Source: Prauserella endophytica
GTDB taxonomy: Bacteria > Actinomycetota > Actinomycetes > Mycobacteriales > Pseudonocardiaceae
NCBI RefSeq assembly: GCF_005146945.1
Contig: NZ_SWMS01000017.1
Coordinates: 90,774 to 154,773, forward strand
Direction: 5' to 3'
DNA length: 64,000 nt
Position numbers and translations under genes: made by a program. The notes below the pieces were generated by a model. It saw nothing but the letters and a program-made list of their open reading frames with translations, had not been told where the DNA came from and ran no database searches. This document shows positions 17,648 through 26,676 of this stretch, piece by piece. Positions within the stretch are counted from its first letter, which is position 1; every line of letters begins with the position of its first letter.

Positions 17648-18826
17648 ATGCGTGTAAAGGCACTGCTCACGGTGCTCACCGCGGCGGCGCTCGCGGTCAC
17701 CGGCGCGGCGATACCCACGGCGGCCGCGGGCGCCGGCGAGAACCCGAGGCCGTGCGCCGACGCTCCGGCCGCCCCGGTACGGACCGGCGCGGTCTTCAAC
17801 GATCCCGCGGCCGGTGACCCCACCGCGATCGTGCGGCAGATCTGCGGCCTGGTGAAGCAGGCCCCGAGCGGCTCGCGCATCCGCATCGCGCACTTCGTGA
17901 TCTCGGGGGAGGCCGGAGCGGACTTCGCCGCCGAGCTCGTCAGGGCACACGAGCGTGGCGTCGACGTGCAGGTGGTGCTCGACGGCTGGCAGGTGACCAA
18001 CCCGGCCGTCGGGGCGCTGCGGGACGTGCTCGGCACCGACGAGACGCGGCGGTCCTGGCTGCACGTCTGCACCGGGCTCTCGCCCGAGGGCAACACCGCC
18101 GCGTGCATCGGGACCAAGGGGCAGCACAACAAGTTCTACCTGTTCTCGCGCACCGGCGGACAGTCCGATGTGGTCGTGCAGTCCTCGGCCAACTTCACCG
18201 ACCTCAACTCGACGACCTACTGGAACAACGCACTCACGCTCGTCGGCAACTCCAAGCTGTACCGGGCCTACGACTCGTACTTCGAGGACCTGGCCGCCGA
18301 GCGTCGTACCGACGACTACGCCCGCGTCACCGGTACGGGAATGCGTGGCGGCTCGGTGACGTCGTACTTCCATCCGTTCGCCACGCAGGACCCGGTCGCC
18401 GCGTTCCTCGACGAAGCCGGTTGCCGTACGGCCACCACGATCCGCATCGGGATGTCCGAATGGGACACCTACCGGATCGGGCTGGCCGAGCGGCTGGTGG
18501 AGCTGGCCGGTGACGGCTGTGACGTTCGCATCGTGCATGGCCTGATCGACGACGAGGTGCGGCGGCTGCTGGAGTCGCACCCGAACATCGCCTTGCGCGC
18601 GCTGGACGACGCCGCCGTGCTGCCCGGCCGGATTCACTCGAAGTACCTGCTACTCGAAGGCGAGTACGACGGCGAACCCGGCTCGAGGTGGGTGCTCACC
18701 GGCAGCCCGAACTTCAACCAGACCTCGTTGCGGCGCAACGACGAGGCGATGCTGAAGACCAACCTCGGCACGGTGTACGCGCAGTACGAGGACAACTTCC
18801 GGACGATGTGGGCCGCGGCGGGCTGA
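17648..18826 (+). CDS. secreted phospholipase D-like protein
   Basis: 392 aa. Residues 1-27 form a Sec signal peptide (MRVKALLTVLTAAALAVTGA...AAAG). Two PLD half-sites follow: QHNKFYLFS with SSANF downstream, and IHSKYLLLE with GSPNFN downstream. His and Lys of each HxKx4D motif are kept, but the Asp is Ser in the first and Glu in the second. The superfamily uses the two His to cleave or transfer phosphodiesters. ATG preceded by GAAAGGA. Divergent from the ABC operon and sharing its operators, it may release the solute that the transporter imports; that link is inference. Confidence 0.88.
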   Translation: MRVKALLTVLTAAALAVTGAAIPTAAAGAGENPRPCADAPAAPVRTGAVFNDPAAGDPTAIVRQICGLVKQAPSGSRIRIAHFVISGEAGADFAAELVRAHERGVDVQVVLDGWQVTNPAVGALRDVLGTDETRRSWLHVCTGLSPEGNTAACIGTKGQHNKFYLFSRTGGQSDVVVQSSANFTDLNSTTYWNNALTLVGNSKLYRAYDSYFEDLAAERRTDDYARVTGTGMRGGSVTSYFHPFATQDPVAAFLDEAGCRTATTIRIGMSEWDTYRIGLAERLVELAGDGCDVRIVHGLIDDEVRRLLESHPNIALRALDDAAVLPGRIHSKYLLLEGEYDGEPGSRWVLTGSPNFNQTSLRRNDEAMLKTNLGTVYAQYEDNFRTMWAAAG

Positions 18827-18840
18827 GCCGGTAGCCCCCC

Positions 18841-18878
18841 GGACGAGGCCGCCGCCGGCGAGGGCGGCGGCCTCGTCC
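18841..18878. terminator. strong hairpin between convergent genes
   Basis: Perfect 16-bp inverted repeat, left arm GGACGAGGCCGCCGCC (18841-18856), 6-base loop, right arm 18863-18878. It stands between the PLD-like gene (+) and the dehydrogenase gene (-), 3 bases from the latter's stop. No U-tract follows, but the position fits a bidirectional terminator. Confidence 0.75.
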
Positions 18879-18881
18879 GCG

Positions 18882-19895
18882 TCAGGGGCGTACCGCGTTG
18901 GCGACAGGCTCGCCGCGCATGAACCGGGCCACGTCGGCGGCGACCGTGCGGGCGGCGTTGTGGGCGGTCTGCTTGCTCGCGCCCGCGAGGTGCGGGGTGC
19001 TGACCACGCCGCGGGTGCGCAGCAGCCGGGAGGCCGGCGACAGTGGCTCCTCGGGATAGACGTCCAGGGCCAGCGCGAAGAGGTGGCCGGAGTCCAGCGC
19101 GTCGCATGCGGCGTCGTAGTCGAGCAGACCGCCGCGCGCGCAGTTGACCAGTATGGACCCTCGCGGCATGCGCGCGATCTCGGCCGAGGCGATGAGTCCC
19201 TTGTTCTCCGGCGTCAGCCGGGCGTGCAGCGACACGACCTGTGAGCGTGCGAGCAGCTCGGCCAGCTCCACGCTCTCGACGTCGCCCTCCGGCGCGGCGT
19301 ACGGGTCGTGCACGAGCACGCTGGCTCCGAAACCCCTCAGGATCGCGGCGACCCTGCGCCCGATCGCGCCGTAGCCCACCAGGCCGACTGTGGCGCCGTT
19401 GAGTTCGAGACCCACCTGGTCGTACTGGTAGTAGTCCCCGCGCCAGACGCCGCCGCGCAGCTCGCCGTGGGTGTCGGGAACGCGCCGCGCCGCCGCGAGG
19501 ATCAACGCGACCGTGTGCTCCGCCGTGGCGACCGCGTTGCGCCCCGGCGTGTTCGTCACCGTGACGCCGTGGCGGGCGGCCGCCGCCACGTTGGCGTTCA
19601 CCGGACCGCCCCTGCCGACGGCGAACAGCTCCAGATCGGGACAGGCGGCCAGCACCCGCTCGGTGAGCGGCGCGAACTGGGTCACGCAGACGCGCACGCC
19701 GGCCAGCGCCTCGATCAGCTCGTCCTCGCTGCCCGAGGCCTCGTCCACCTCGGCCACGGGGTGGTACGGCTCGACCGGCCACGGCAGGTCCAGCGTGCGG
19801 ATCTCCGGGTCGTCGCCGAGCTCGGCGCGCAGTGCGTCGACGAGCAGGGAGGTGCGGACGAAATGGTCGCCGGCGGCCAGGATGCGGACCGTCAT
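18882..19895 (-). CDS. D-isomer-specific 2-hydroxyacid dehydrogenase
   Basis: 337 aa. NAD-dependent dehydrogenase that interconverts 2-hydroxy and 2-keto acids. Seen: Rossmann motif GLVGYGAIGRRVA (about 150-160), catalytic Arg in NCARGGLLD, Glu in DVYPEEPL and His in TPHLAGAS. ATG at 19895 overlaps the upstream phosphatase stop and follows GAGGAG. Last gene of a four-gene operon with two sugar kinases, suggesting oxidation of a sugar-acid or phosphorylated hydroxy-acid intermediate. Confidence 0.93.
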   Translation of the reverse strand: MTVRILAAGDHFVRTSLLVDALRAELGDDPEIRTLDLPWPVEPYHPVAEVDEASGSEDELIEALAGVRVCVTQFAPLTERVLAACPDLELFAVGRGGPVNANVAAAARHGVTVTNTPGRNAVATAEHTVALILAAARRVPDTHGELRGGVWRGDYYQYDQVGLELNGATVGLVGYGAIGRRVAAILRGFGASVLVHDPYAAPEGDVESVELAELLARSQVVSLHARLTPENKGLIASAEIARMPRGSILVNCARGGLLDYDAACDALDSGHLFALALDVYPEEPLSPASRLLRTRGVVSTPHLAGASKQTAHNAARTVAADVARFMRGEPVANAVRP

Positions 19896-20509
19896 CGTGT
19901 CTCCTCGATACGGGTGTTGAACTCGATCAGCGCCGCCCGGCCCGTACCGGTCCAGCGCACGGTGGTGATCGCGCAGTTGCGCACGACCGGGAACACGGTG
20001 CGATAGGTGGACAGTGGCAGGCCGAGCAGCCTGCACAGCACCAGGCGGTGCAGCGTGGAGTGACCGACTACCAGCACCCGGCCCTCCGGTGCCGCCGCGA
20101 CGACGTCGGCGAGGCAACGTTCGGCGCGCTCGGCGGCGCGCACGGGATCCTCTCCGCCGGGAAGGTGAAAGGCGACCGGATCGGCCTGGAATGCCTGCCG
20201 GGCCTCGGGAAACCGCGCGGCCATCTCCTGGCCGGTAAGGCCCTCGCCCTCGCCGAAGTCGAGCTCGGTCAGCCGGTCGTCCACTGTGGCCCGCAGCCCG
20301 ATCGCGCTTGTGACGGCCTTCGCCGTGTCCTGCGCCCTGCTCAGCGGTGACGCCCACATCGCGGTCAGCCCGGCGTGCGTGGCCCAGTGAGCGAGGAGGT
20401 TCGCCTGCTGCCGTCCACGCTCGGTCAGGGAGACGTCGGTGCGCCCGGTGTAGCGGTTGTCGTGGTGCCATACGGTTTCCCCGTGCCGCACCAGAACCAG
20501 GTCGGTCAT
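19892..20509 (-). CDS. histidine phosphatase family protein
   Basis: 205 aa. Phosphoglycerate-mutase-like fold. Seen: LVRHGET with the phospho-accepting His (residue 8), TERGRQQANLLA, SPLSRAQDTA, the general-acid region LTELDFGEGEGLT and VVGHSTLHR with the second His. This size class is usually a phosphatase (alpha-ribazole phosphatase/PhoE type) and not a mutase. Coupled at both ends by ATGA overlaps to a kinase and a dehydrogenase, so it probably dephosphorylates an intermediate of that pathway. Confidence 0.9.
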   Translation of the reverse strand: MTDLVLVRHGETVWHHDNRYTGRTDVSLTERGRQQANLLAHWATHAGLTAMWASPLSRAQDTAKAVTSAIGLRATVDDRLTELDFGEGEGLTGQEMAARFPEARQAFQADPVAFHLPGGEDPVRAAERAERCLADVVAAAPEGRVLVVGHSTLHRLVLCRLLGLPLSTYRTVFPVVRNCAITTVRWTGTGRAALIEFNTRIEETR

Positions 20510-21972
20510 CGTGTGCTCCGTTCTCGCGCGTGCCGGGTGAGCTCGGCAGGCAGCCAGCCGCGCTCGTGCAATGCGGCCACCAGCCTGAGGTAGCCGTCCG
20601 TCAGGACTTCCGCCTGCGCGGGATCCGGGTCGAGGACCTCGCGGGGCGGGTCGCCCGCCACGTCGGCGAGTGGGTTTCCCTCGGCACGGGCGAGTAGTGC
20701 CATGCCCGCCGCGGGGTCGGCGTCCTCGGGGACCGTGACCGGGCGGCCGAGCGTGTCGGCGCGCAGCTGGCACCAGTACCGGTTGCGCGCACCGCCCCCG
20801 GTGAGGCTCAGTGGGCCGTCGGCCGGCGCGCCGAGCAGGTCGAGGTAGTCGAAGCAGAGCCGCTCGGCGAAGGCGACTCCGCGAAGCAGGGCCGCGTAGG
20901 TGTCGATGTCGTCGCGCGGTTCGCCCACGGTGATGCGCTCAGCATCACTCGCGACGAACGGGAACCGCTCGCCGCGCGAGACGAGGGGATAGGCCGAGAC
21001 CGTGGTGTGCGGGCGCGCCGCCGCCTTCGCCGTCAGCTCGCCGAGGTCCGCCCCGCCGAACTCCGCGGCGAGCACGCCCGCACCCACGCTGGAGGCCCCG
21101 CCGGGCAGCCAGTTGCCGTCGGGAGCGCGGTGGGAGTAGACCACACCCAGTGGGTCGTGGATCCGTTGTGGAGTGACGCCCTTGAGCACGAGCGTGGTGC
21201 CGAGGACGCTGTTCCACGAGCCGGCCTCGAAGGTGCCGGAGCCGAGCAGCGCCGCGCAGCCGTCGGTCATTCCCGCGATCACGGGCGTGCCGTCGGGGAT
21301 TCCGGTCTCGCCCGCGGCCTCCCGGCCGATGCCGCCGAGCGGCGTGCCGGGGCGTACGACCTCGGGGAGGACGGCAGGCGGGATGCCGAGTTCGTCGAAC
21401 ATGCCGGCCGGCCAGCGTTCGGCGTCGAGGTCGTAGCCGGCCTTGAGCGCGTGGCTGGAGTCGACGGCGGTGGGCCGCCCCACCAGCCTGCCGGTGAGGT
21501 AGTCGGCCTGGTGGAGTAGGCGGACGTCGCGACGGGGTGTCCCGGCGAGGAGCCACAGCAACTTGGGCAACGCCCAGGATGCCTGTGGCCGGTAGCCCAG
21601 CCGCTGCCAGAGCGCCGTACCCGCGTCGACGACGCGCTGCGCCTCGGCGCCCGCCCGCGCGTCGTCGTACATCAGCCCCGGCGACACCGGCTCGCCGTCG
21701 CGATCAGCGAGCAGGATCGTGCCCGAGGTCGCGCACAGTGCGACGCCCCGCACGAGCCGCCCTCGGACGCCCGCCATCGTCTCGCGGGACGCTGCCGCGA
21801 GCGCGCTCCACCACGCGTGCGGGTCCTGTTCGTGCCGGTCGTCGTCGCGCGTGCCGCGCAGAGGATGCGATCCCGTGGAAACGGGTGTGCCCGTTCGATC
21901 GGCCGCCAGGCACCGCACGCTCTGCGTGCCCACGTCGATGCCGAGCCACACGGGCTCGAAGGTCTGCGTCAT
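20506..21972 (-). CDS. FGGY-family carbohydrate kinase (second of pair)
   Basis: 488 aa. ATP-dependent sugar or polyol kinase of the ASKHA fold. Seen: N-terminal phosphate loop WLGIDVGTQSVRCLAAD, IAGMTDGCAALLGSGT, GSWNSVLGTTLVLKG (adenosine/phosphate 2) and SLTGGGARNRYWCQLRADTLGRPV. Catalytic Asp expected in the GMTDGC segment. ATG overlaps the preceding kinase stop. Closest in style to xylulokinase-like enzymes, but substrate cannot be assigned. Confidence 0.9.
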   Translation of the reverse strand: MTQTFEPVWLGIDVGTQSVRCLAADRTGTPVSTGSHPLRGTRDDDRHEQDPHAWWSALAAASRETMAGVRGRLVRGVALCATSGTILLADRDGEPVSPGLMYDDARAGAEAQRVVDAGTALWQRLGYRPQASWALPKLLWLLAGTPRRDVRLLHQADYLTGRLVGRPTAVDSSHALKAGYDLDAERWPAGMFDELGIPPAVLPEVVRPGTPLGGIGREAAGETGIPDGTPVIAGMTDGCAALLGSGTFEAGSWNSVLGTTLVLKGVTPQRIHDPLGVVYSHRAPDGNWLPGGASSVGAGVLAAEFGGADLGELTAKAAARPHTTVSAYPLVSRGERFPFVASDAERITVGEPRDDIDTYAALLRGVAFAERLCFDYLDLLGAPADGPLSLTGGGARNRYWCQLRADTLGRPVTVPEDADPAAGMALLARAEGNPLADVAGDPPREVLDPDPAQAEVLTDGYLRLVAALHERGWLPAELTRHARERSTR

Positions 21973-23456
21973 GCTCCCGGTCCGGTCGTCTCGCCGGCCC
22001 GCCAGCCCTGGGCCGCGATCTCGCGCAGTTCCAGGAACCGGCCGTACAGCCCGGTGTAGTGGCGCGCGCGGTCCGGATCCGGCTGCCAGTAGCTGGCCAG
22101 CCGCACGTGGCGCGAAGCGGCGGCCAGATCCGGCTCGGCTCCGGTCGCGACGAGCCCCGACAGAAACGCTCCCCGCGCGCCGACCTCCGTATCGGCCGAG
22201 CGGGCCGTCGGCACGCCCACGACGTCGGCGATCAACTGACACCACAGGTCGCTGACGGCGCCCCCGCCACACAGGCGCAGGTCACGCACGCGCGCCGAGG
22301 AGGCTGCGACGCAGTCGCGGATCACCAGCGACAGGCCCTCGAAAACCGCCCTCGCGAGGTCGGCGCGGTCATGTTCCAGGCTCAGCCCCCAGAACGTGCC
22401 CCTCGCGTACGGGTCGAGGAACGGCGCGCGCTCTCCGGCGGGGGAGAGGTAGGGCAGGAAGATCAGCCCGTGCGCTCCGGGCGGCGATCCGGCGGCCAGC
22501 GCGCCGAGTTCGCGCGGGTGCTCGAGCCCGAGCATCCGGGTGGTCCAGTCGAGCACCTCGGTACCCGCGAGGGTCGGGAAGGCGCGCAGCACGTCGGTGC
22601 CGTGGTCGAGCACGATCGTGAGGCCGGACGGCTCTCCCGAGGTGTCGACGGTGTCGTGCACGACCTCGGTGCACAGCGTGGTGCCGAGGATCGTGCACGC
22701 CTGCCCCGGTTCCGTCACACCCATCCCGACCGCCATCGAGACGACGTCGTAGGGCGCCAGGACCACCGGCGTGCCCTCGGCCAGACCCAGCCGGGATGCC
22801 GCTTCGCCGGTCAGCGGCGCCGAGCGGGCCGTGTGGTCGATGATCTCGGGCAGCAGCCGCGCGGCCCAGTCGAGGCCGAACAGGGCGAGGAGCTCTGGCG
22901 AGTAGGCGCGGGCACGTGGATCGAGGAACGGCACCGAGGCGTCGGAGAAATCGGCGCCCCGCACGCCGGTGCACCGGGAGAACAGCCACCCACCGCAGTA
23001 GAGCGCCGTGGCGGACTTCGACAGTCGCGCGTGATCGTGTTCGTGGAGCCATGTCAGGATCGCGTGCGGCAGACCGGAGAAGCCGAGCGAACCGTTGAGC
23101 TGGAAGGCCTTCTCGGCCGTTCCCGCGCGGCGCCATCCCTCGACGACCTCCGCGGCGCGGCCGTCGGACCACAGGATCGCGGGCCCGGTCGGCTCGCCGT
23201 CCTCGTCCACGAGCCAGCATCCGTCGCCCTGCGCCGTCAGCGCGACGAACCGGACGTCGTCGCGTGCGTGCGTGAGCACCTCTCGCACGGCGGCGACCAC
23301 GGCCTCCCACACAGCCGCCATGTCCTGTTCGGCCCAGCCCGGCCGCGGACGCAGCACCTCGGTGGCGCGGCGGGACACGACGATCTCGGCTCCGTCGTCG
23401 CCGAACAGCACGGCCTTGATCATCGAGGTGCCCGCATCGACCGCGACCGCTGCCAT
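21969..23456 (-). CDS. FGGY-family carbohydrate kinase (first of pair)
   Basis: 495 aa. Seen: AAVAVDAGTSMIKAVLFGDDG, RPGWAEQDMAAVWEA, FVALTAQGDGCWLVDEDG, ILWSDGRA, LAPYDVVSMAVGMG, ILGTTLCTEV, FLPYLSPAGERAPFLDP and RLCGGGAVSDLWCQLIADV. The style recalls erythritol/L-xylulose-type FGGY kinases. ATG at 23456 with AGGAGGA 7 bases upstream. First gene of the operon, with the DeoR regulator divergent. Two non-identical kinases in tandem suggest two related sugars or two steps. Confidence 0.9.
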   Translation of the reverse strand: MAAVAVDAGTSMIKAVLFGDDGAEIVVSRRATEVLRPRPGWAEQDMAAVWEAVVAAVREVLTHARDDVRFVALTAQGDGCWLVDEDGEPTGPAILWSDGRAAEVVEGWRRAGTAEKAFQLNGSLGFSGLPHAILTWLHEHDHARLSKSATALYCGGWLFSRCTGVRGADFSDASVPFLDPRARAYSPELLALFGLDWAARLLPEIIDHTARSAPLTGEAASRLGLAEGTPVVLAPYDVVSMAVGMGVTEPGQACTILGTTLCTEVVHDTVDTSGEPSGLTIVLDHGTDVLRAFPTLAGTEVLDWTTRMLGLEHPRELGALAAGSPPGAHGLIFLPYLSPAGERAPFLDPYARGTFWGLSLEHDRADLARAVFEGLSLVIRDCVAASSARVRDLRLCGGGAVSDLWCQLIADVVGVPTARSADTEVGARGAFLSGLVATGAEPDLAAASRHVRLASYWQPDPDRARHYTGLYGRFLELREIAAQGWRAGETTGPGA

Positions 23457-23593
23457 GTCGATTCCTCCTGTCCGCTCCGCTCCCGCGCGGAGTCGTGATC
23501 CAGGAGAGCGCGTCATGGAGCCCGACACAACAGCAACGGGCAAGACATCGCGGGTTCGTGCGATGATCGCGTTAGCTCAAGCGTGCGTGACCA

Positions 23594-23632
23594 GTTGTCA
23601 TCGCAGGTCGACCGGTGATCTGGCGTTGTCAT
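23594..23632. promoter_or_regulatory. possible DeoR operator repeats
   Basis: The octamer GTTGTCAT occurs twice (23594-23601 and 23625-23632), 31 bp or about three helical turns apart, in the 220-bp divergent space between the kinase operon and the DeoR gene. Direct repeats are common DeoR-family targets. Based on spacing and position only. Confidence 0.3.
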
Positions 23633-23677
23633 AGCATCAGCGATCTAACATTTTCTCACACGGAGTCGGGAGGTGCC

Positions 23678-24466
23678 ATGACGGCCGGCCGGGCGTCGTT
23701 GCAGTCCGAGCGCAGGCAGCGCATCCGCGAGCGGGTGAGCGGCGACGGCTTCGTGCGGGCCAGCGCGCTGGCGGCCGAATTCGGTGTCAGCCTCATGACG
23801 ATCCACCGTGACCTGGAGGCGCTGCAGCGCGCGGGCTGGCTGCGCAAGGTCCGCGGCGGTGCCACCGCGGTGCCTTCCGAGGTCTTCCATGGCGACGTTG
23901 CCCAGCGCAGGGAGGCGATGGCGCCGACGAAACGGGCGCTGGCCATGGCCGCCGCGAGCGAGGTGACCGAGGGGCAGGTGCTGATGCTCGACGAGAGCAC
24001 CACGTGCCTGCATCTCGCGGAACTGCTGCCCGAGCGGGCGCCCTTGACCGTCGTGACCCATTTCCAGCCGGTGATCACGATGCTGGCGGGAAAACCCGGC
24101 ATCAGCCTGATCGCGCTCGGCGGCGAGTACTTCCCGGCCTACGACGCGTTCCTCGGTCTCTACACGGCCGAAGGCGTGTCGAAGGTCAGGGCCGACACGC
24201 TCTACCTTTCCACCACAGCGATCTCGCAGGGGCGCTGCTATCACCAGTCGCAGGCCACGATCCAGGTCAAGCGGGCGATGATGGAGTCGGCGTCGCGCCG
24301 GGTGCTGCTCGTCGACCACACGAAGTTCGCACGCCAGGGCCTCTACGCGCTCGCCCCGCTGACGGCCTTCGACCTCGTGCTGGCCGACGACGGGCTGCCG
24401 CCCGCAGAGCAACGCCGGATCCGCGACTCCGGGGCGGCGCTGAGGATCGTGCCCGCTCCGTCCTGA
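23678..24466 (+). CDS. DeoR-family transcriptional regulator
   Basis: 262 aa. N-terminal winged helix with the DeoR signature: RIRERVSGDGFVRASALAAEFGVSLMTIHRDLEALQRAGWLRKVRGGA (residues about 12-60). The C-terminal sugar-phosphate-sensing domain has LMLDESTTCLHLAELLP, ALGGEY and RVLLVDHTKFARQGL. ATG at 23678 with GGGAGGTG upstream. Divergent from the kinase operon, which it very likely represses until a phosphorylated sugar accumulates. Confidence 0.92.
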   Translation: MTAGRASLQSERRQRIRERVSGDGFVRASALAAEFGVSLMTIHRDLEALQRAGWLRKVRGGATAVPSEVFHGDVAQRREAMAPTKRALAMAAASEVTEGQVLMLDESTTCLHLAELLPERAPLTVVTHFQPVITMLAGKPGISLIALGGEYFPAYDAFLGLYTAEGVSKVRADTLYLSTTAISQGRCYHQSQATIQVKRAMMESASRRVLLVDHTKFARQGLYALAPLTAFDLVLADDGLPPAEQRRIRDSGAALRIVPAPS

Positions 24467-24649
24467 GCTTCCTCATCCGTGTGATCGAGCGCCGACGGCG
24501 TTCCGGCGACGTGTCCGCCGGGAGGTGCCCGCGGCGGAGACCCCGGAGTAGCCGTCAGCCGCGCCATCGACCTGGTGCGTGCGCACGCCGGGGCTGTCCA
24601 CGCCCAGCGCTGGTCCCGCGGGCCGTGTGCCGTGTCGCTCCGGCGAGCG

Positions 24650-25684
24650 TCAGTCGTCGAGCAGCCGCCACGCGGTGAGGGCGAGCCGGGCGCGGGTCAG
24701 CCCGGCGGGCTCCGTGAGTTCGATGCCGAGCGCCTGCCCGATGCGTTCGAGCCTGCGGGCGACGCTGCTGTGGTGGAGGTGGAGCCGCTCGGATGCCTGG
24801 CGCAGGGATCCGGTGGCGCAGTAGGTGTCCAGGGTTTCCAGATCGTCCGGGCTGCCTGCCAGGCGGGCGATCGCGACCACGTCGGCGTTGCCTCGCAGGG
24901 CGTCGCGGCGTACCTCCGCGAGCAGCGCCAGCGACCCCAGCTCGTGGTGGTGCACTACCGGTTGGCGGCCGGTGGCGAAGCGCAGGGCCGTGCGCGCTTG
25001 GCACCAGGACAGTTCCGGGCTGCCGGTGGCGCCGATGCCCGCGTGGACGCCGGCTGGAAACCGTTCCGCGTCGAGGGTGGTGGCCAGGATGACGCCCACG
25101 CCGTCGAGCGGTGCGGCCTTCACCGGCCCCGCCGGGCAAACCAGGCCGCCGACCCGGTCGAGCGGCAACTCCGACCGGACGGCGGCGACGCGGACGGGCT
25201 GGTCGGCGGCGAAGCCGAGGAGCCGCAGCGCCCGGTTGCGGCCCGCCTCGTCGCTGTCGGCGCTGATCACGAGTTCGACGAGGGCGGGGTCGGCCATCGT
25301 GGTGCGGGCCGGTCCGTACCTTTCCACCACGGCCGCGGAGGCGATGGCGAGCCGGTCCAGCACCACGTCGTCGAGCGAGCTGGGCGTGGCCGCGCGTTCC
25401 AGCCACACCGTGCCGATCTCCTCGCCGTCCAGCGTGATCGGGACCGTGGTGGAAGCGGGCTTCGCCGGTTCGGGTGCGGGCCTGCCATCGGGTGCGTAGC
25501 GGATCACCTTCCCCTTGTCGTGCAGGCGGATCCCGGCCACGCACTCGGCCAGGTTCGCCGAGGCACGGGCGAGCGCGGGAAGGTCCACCCGCCTGCGCAT
25601 CAGCGTGTCGTAGAACATGACGACACGAAGGGCCCCTTCGACGTGGGAATCCAGGTGCGACAGCCGCTGCGCCAGTGCCTCCAT
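24650..25684 (-). CDS. PucR/CdaR-type helix-turn-helix regulator
   Basis: 344 aa from the ATG at 25684. The C-terminal HTH_30-type domain (about 285-340) reads LDTYCATGSLRQASERLHLHHSSVARRLERIGQALG, the PucR/CdaR pattern. The first ~280 residues form a GGDEF-like/GAF-like sensor of unclear ligand. Divergent from the esterase-ABC gene set, with 95 bases between starts, so it is the likely regulator of those genes. A 180-base gene-free stretch separates its stop from the DeoR gene. Confidence 0.8.
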   Translation of the reverse strand: MEALAQRLSHLDSHVEGALRVVMFYDTLMRRRVDLPALARASANLAECVAGIRLHDKGKVIRYAPDGRPAPEPAKPASTTVPITLDGEEIGTVWLERAATPSSLDDVVLDRLAIASAAVVERYGPARTTMADPALVELVISADSDEAGRNRALRLLGFAADQPVRVAAVRSELPLDRVGGLVCPAGPVKAAPLDGVGVILATTLDAERFPAGVHAGIGATGSPELSWCQARTALRFATGRQPVVHHHELGSLALLAEVRRDALRGNADVVAIARLAGSPDDLETLDTYCATGSLRQASERLHLHHSSVARRLERIGQALGIELTEPAGLTRARLALTAWRLLDD

Positions 25685-25779
25685 GGCCTCAGGATATGCG
25701 CGTTCGGTGCACGGCCAGGCCGGATCGCGCGACGGATGGCGGCTGCCCTCCGTGGGGCCCGGCCAAGAGGATGGTCGGC

Positions 25780-26676
25780 ATGGATCCCGAACTGGAAGCA
25801 TTCCTCGCGCTGTTCCCGAAGACCGACCTGACCGATCTGGAGACCTCGCGCAGGAACTTCGCCGAGCTGGCCGTCGCGGTGCCCGCTCCCGATCTCACGG
25901 ACATGCAGGTCGAGAACCGCACGGTGCCCGCCGATCCGGACGTGCCGGTGCGGATCTACCGTCCGCACCTGGCGCAGGGCGCCATCGTCTGGATGCACGG
26001 CGGCGGCTGGGTCATGGGCGACCTCGACACCGAGCACCCGTGGGCAGCGCGGCTGGCGGGCCTTTCCGGCGCCGTGGTGATCTCGGTGGGCTACCGCCTT
26101 GCCCCCGAGAACCCGTTCCCCGCCGCGCTGGACGACACCTACGCGGTGCTGAACTGGACGGCCGAGCACGCCGCCGAGCTGGGTATCGACGCGGCGCGGA
26201 TCGCCGTCGGCGGACACAGCGCGGGCGGCGGCCTCGCGGCAGGCGTGGCGTTGCGGGCGCGTGACGAGAATGGCCCGCCGATCCGGTTCCAGCTGCTCAA
26301 CCAGCCCGGCCTGGACGACCGGCAGGGGACGTGGTCGGCGCGCAACTTCACCGGCACGCCCTGGATGAACCGCGACAAGGTCACCGAGGCGTGGCGGCAC
26401 TACCTCGGTTCCGCTCCCGCCACTCCGTACGCCGCCCCGGCGCGGGCCACCGATCTGACCGGCCTGCCGCCCGCCTACGTCTCCACCGCGGAGTTCTGCC
26501 CGAACCGCGACGAGGACATCGAGTACGCGCTGCGCCTGCTCCAGGCGGGGGTGCCGGTGGAGCTGCACCAGTGGGCGGGCACGTTCCACGGGTCGCAGGC
26601 GATCCTGTCCGCCGAGGTGTCGCAGCGCCAGCTCGCCGAGCTCGGCGCGACCGTCCGCCGGGCACTGGCCGGCTGA
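25780..26676 (+). CDS. alpha/beta hydrolase, hormone-sensitive-lipase type esterase
   Basis: 298 aa. Carboxylesterase with the HSL oxyanion motif WMHGGGWVMGD, nucleophile elbow GGHSAGGG, acid in CPNRDED and catalytic His in GTFHGSQ. Cytoplasmic. The ATG at 25780 has AAGAGG 9 bases upstream. The following ABC gene starts within its stop (TGATG), so esterase and transporter are translationally coupled. An esterase cleaving an imported or to-be-exported ester compound (for example an ester siderophore) is an attractive but unproven reading. Confidence 0.9.
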   Translation: MDPELEAFLALFPKTDLTDLETSRRNFAELAVAVPAPDLTDMQVENRTVPADPDVPVRIYRPHLAQGAIVWMHGGGWVMGDLDTEHPWAARLAGLSGAVVISVGYRLAPENPFPAALDDTYAVLNWTAEHAAELGIDAARIAVGGHSAGGGLAAGVALRARDENGPPIRFQLLNQPGLDDRQGTWSARNFTGTPWMNRDKVTEAWRHYLGSAPATPYAAPARATDLTGLPPAYVSTAEFCPNRDEDIEYALRLLQAGVPVELHQWAGTFHGSQAILSAEVSQRQLAELGATVRRALAG

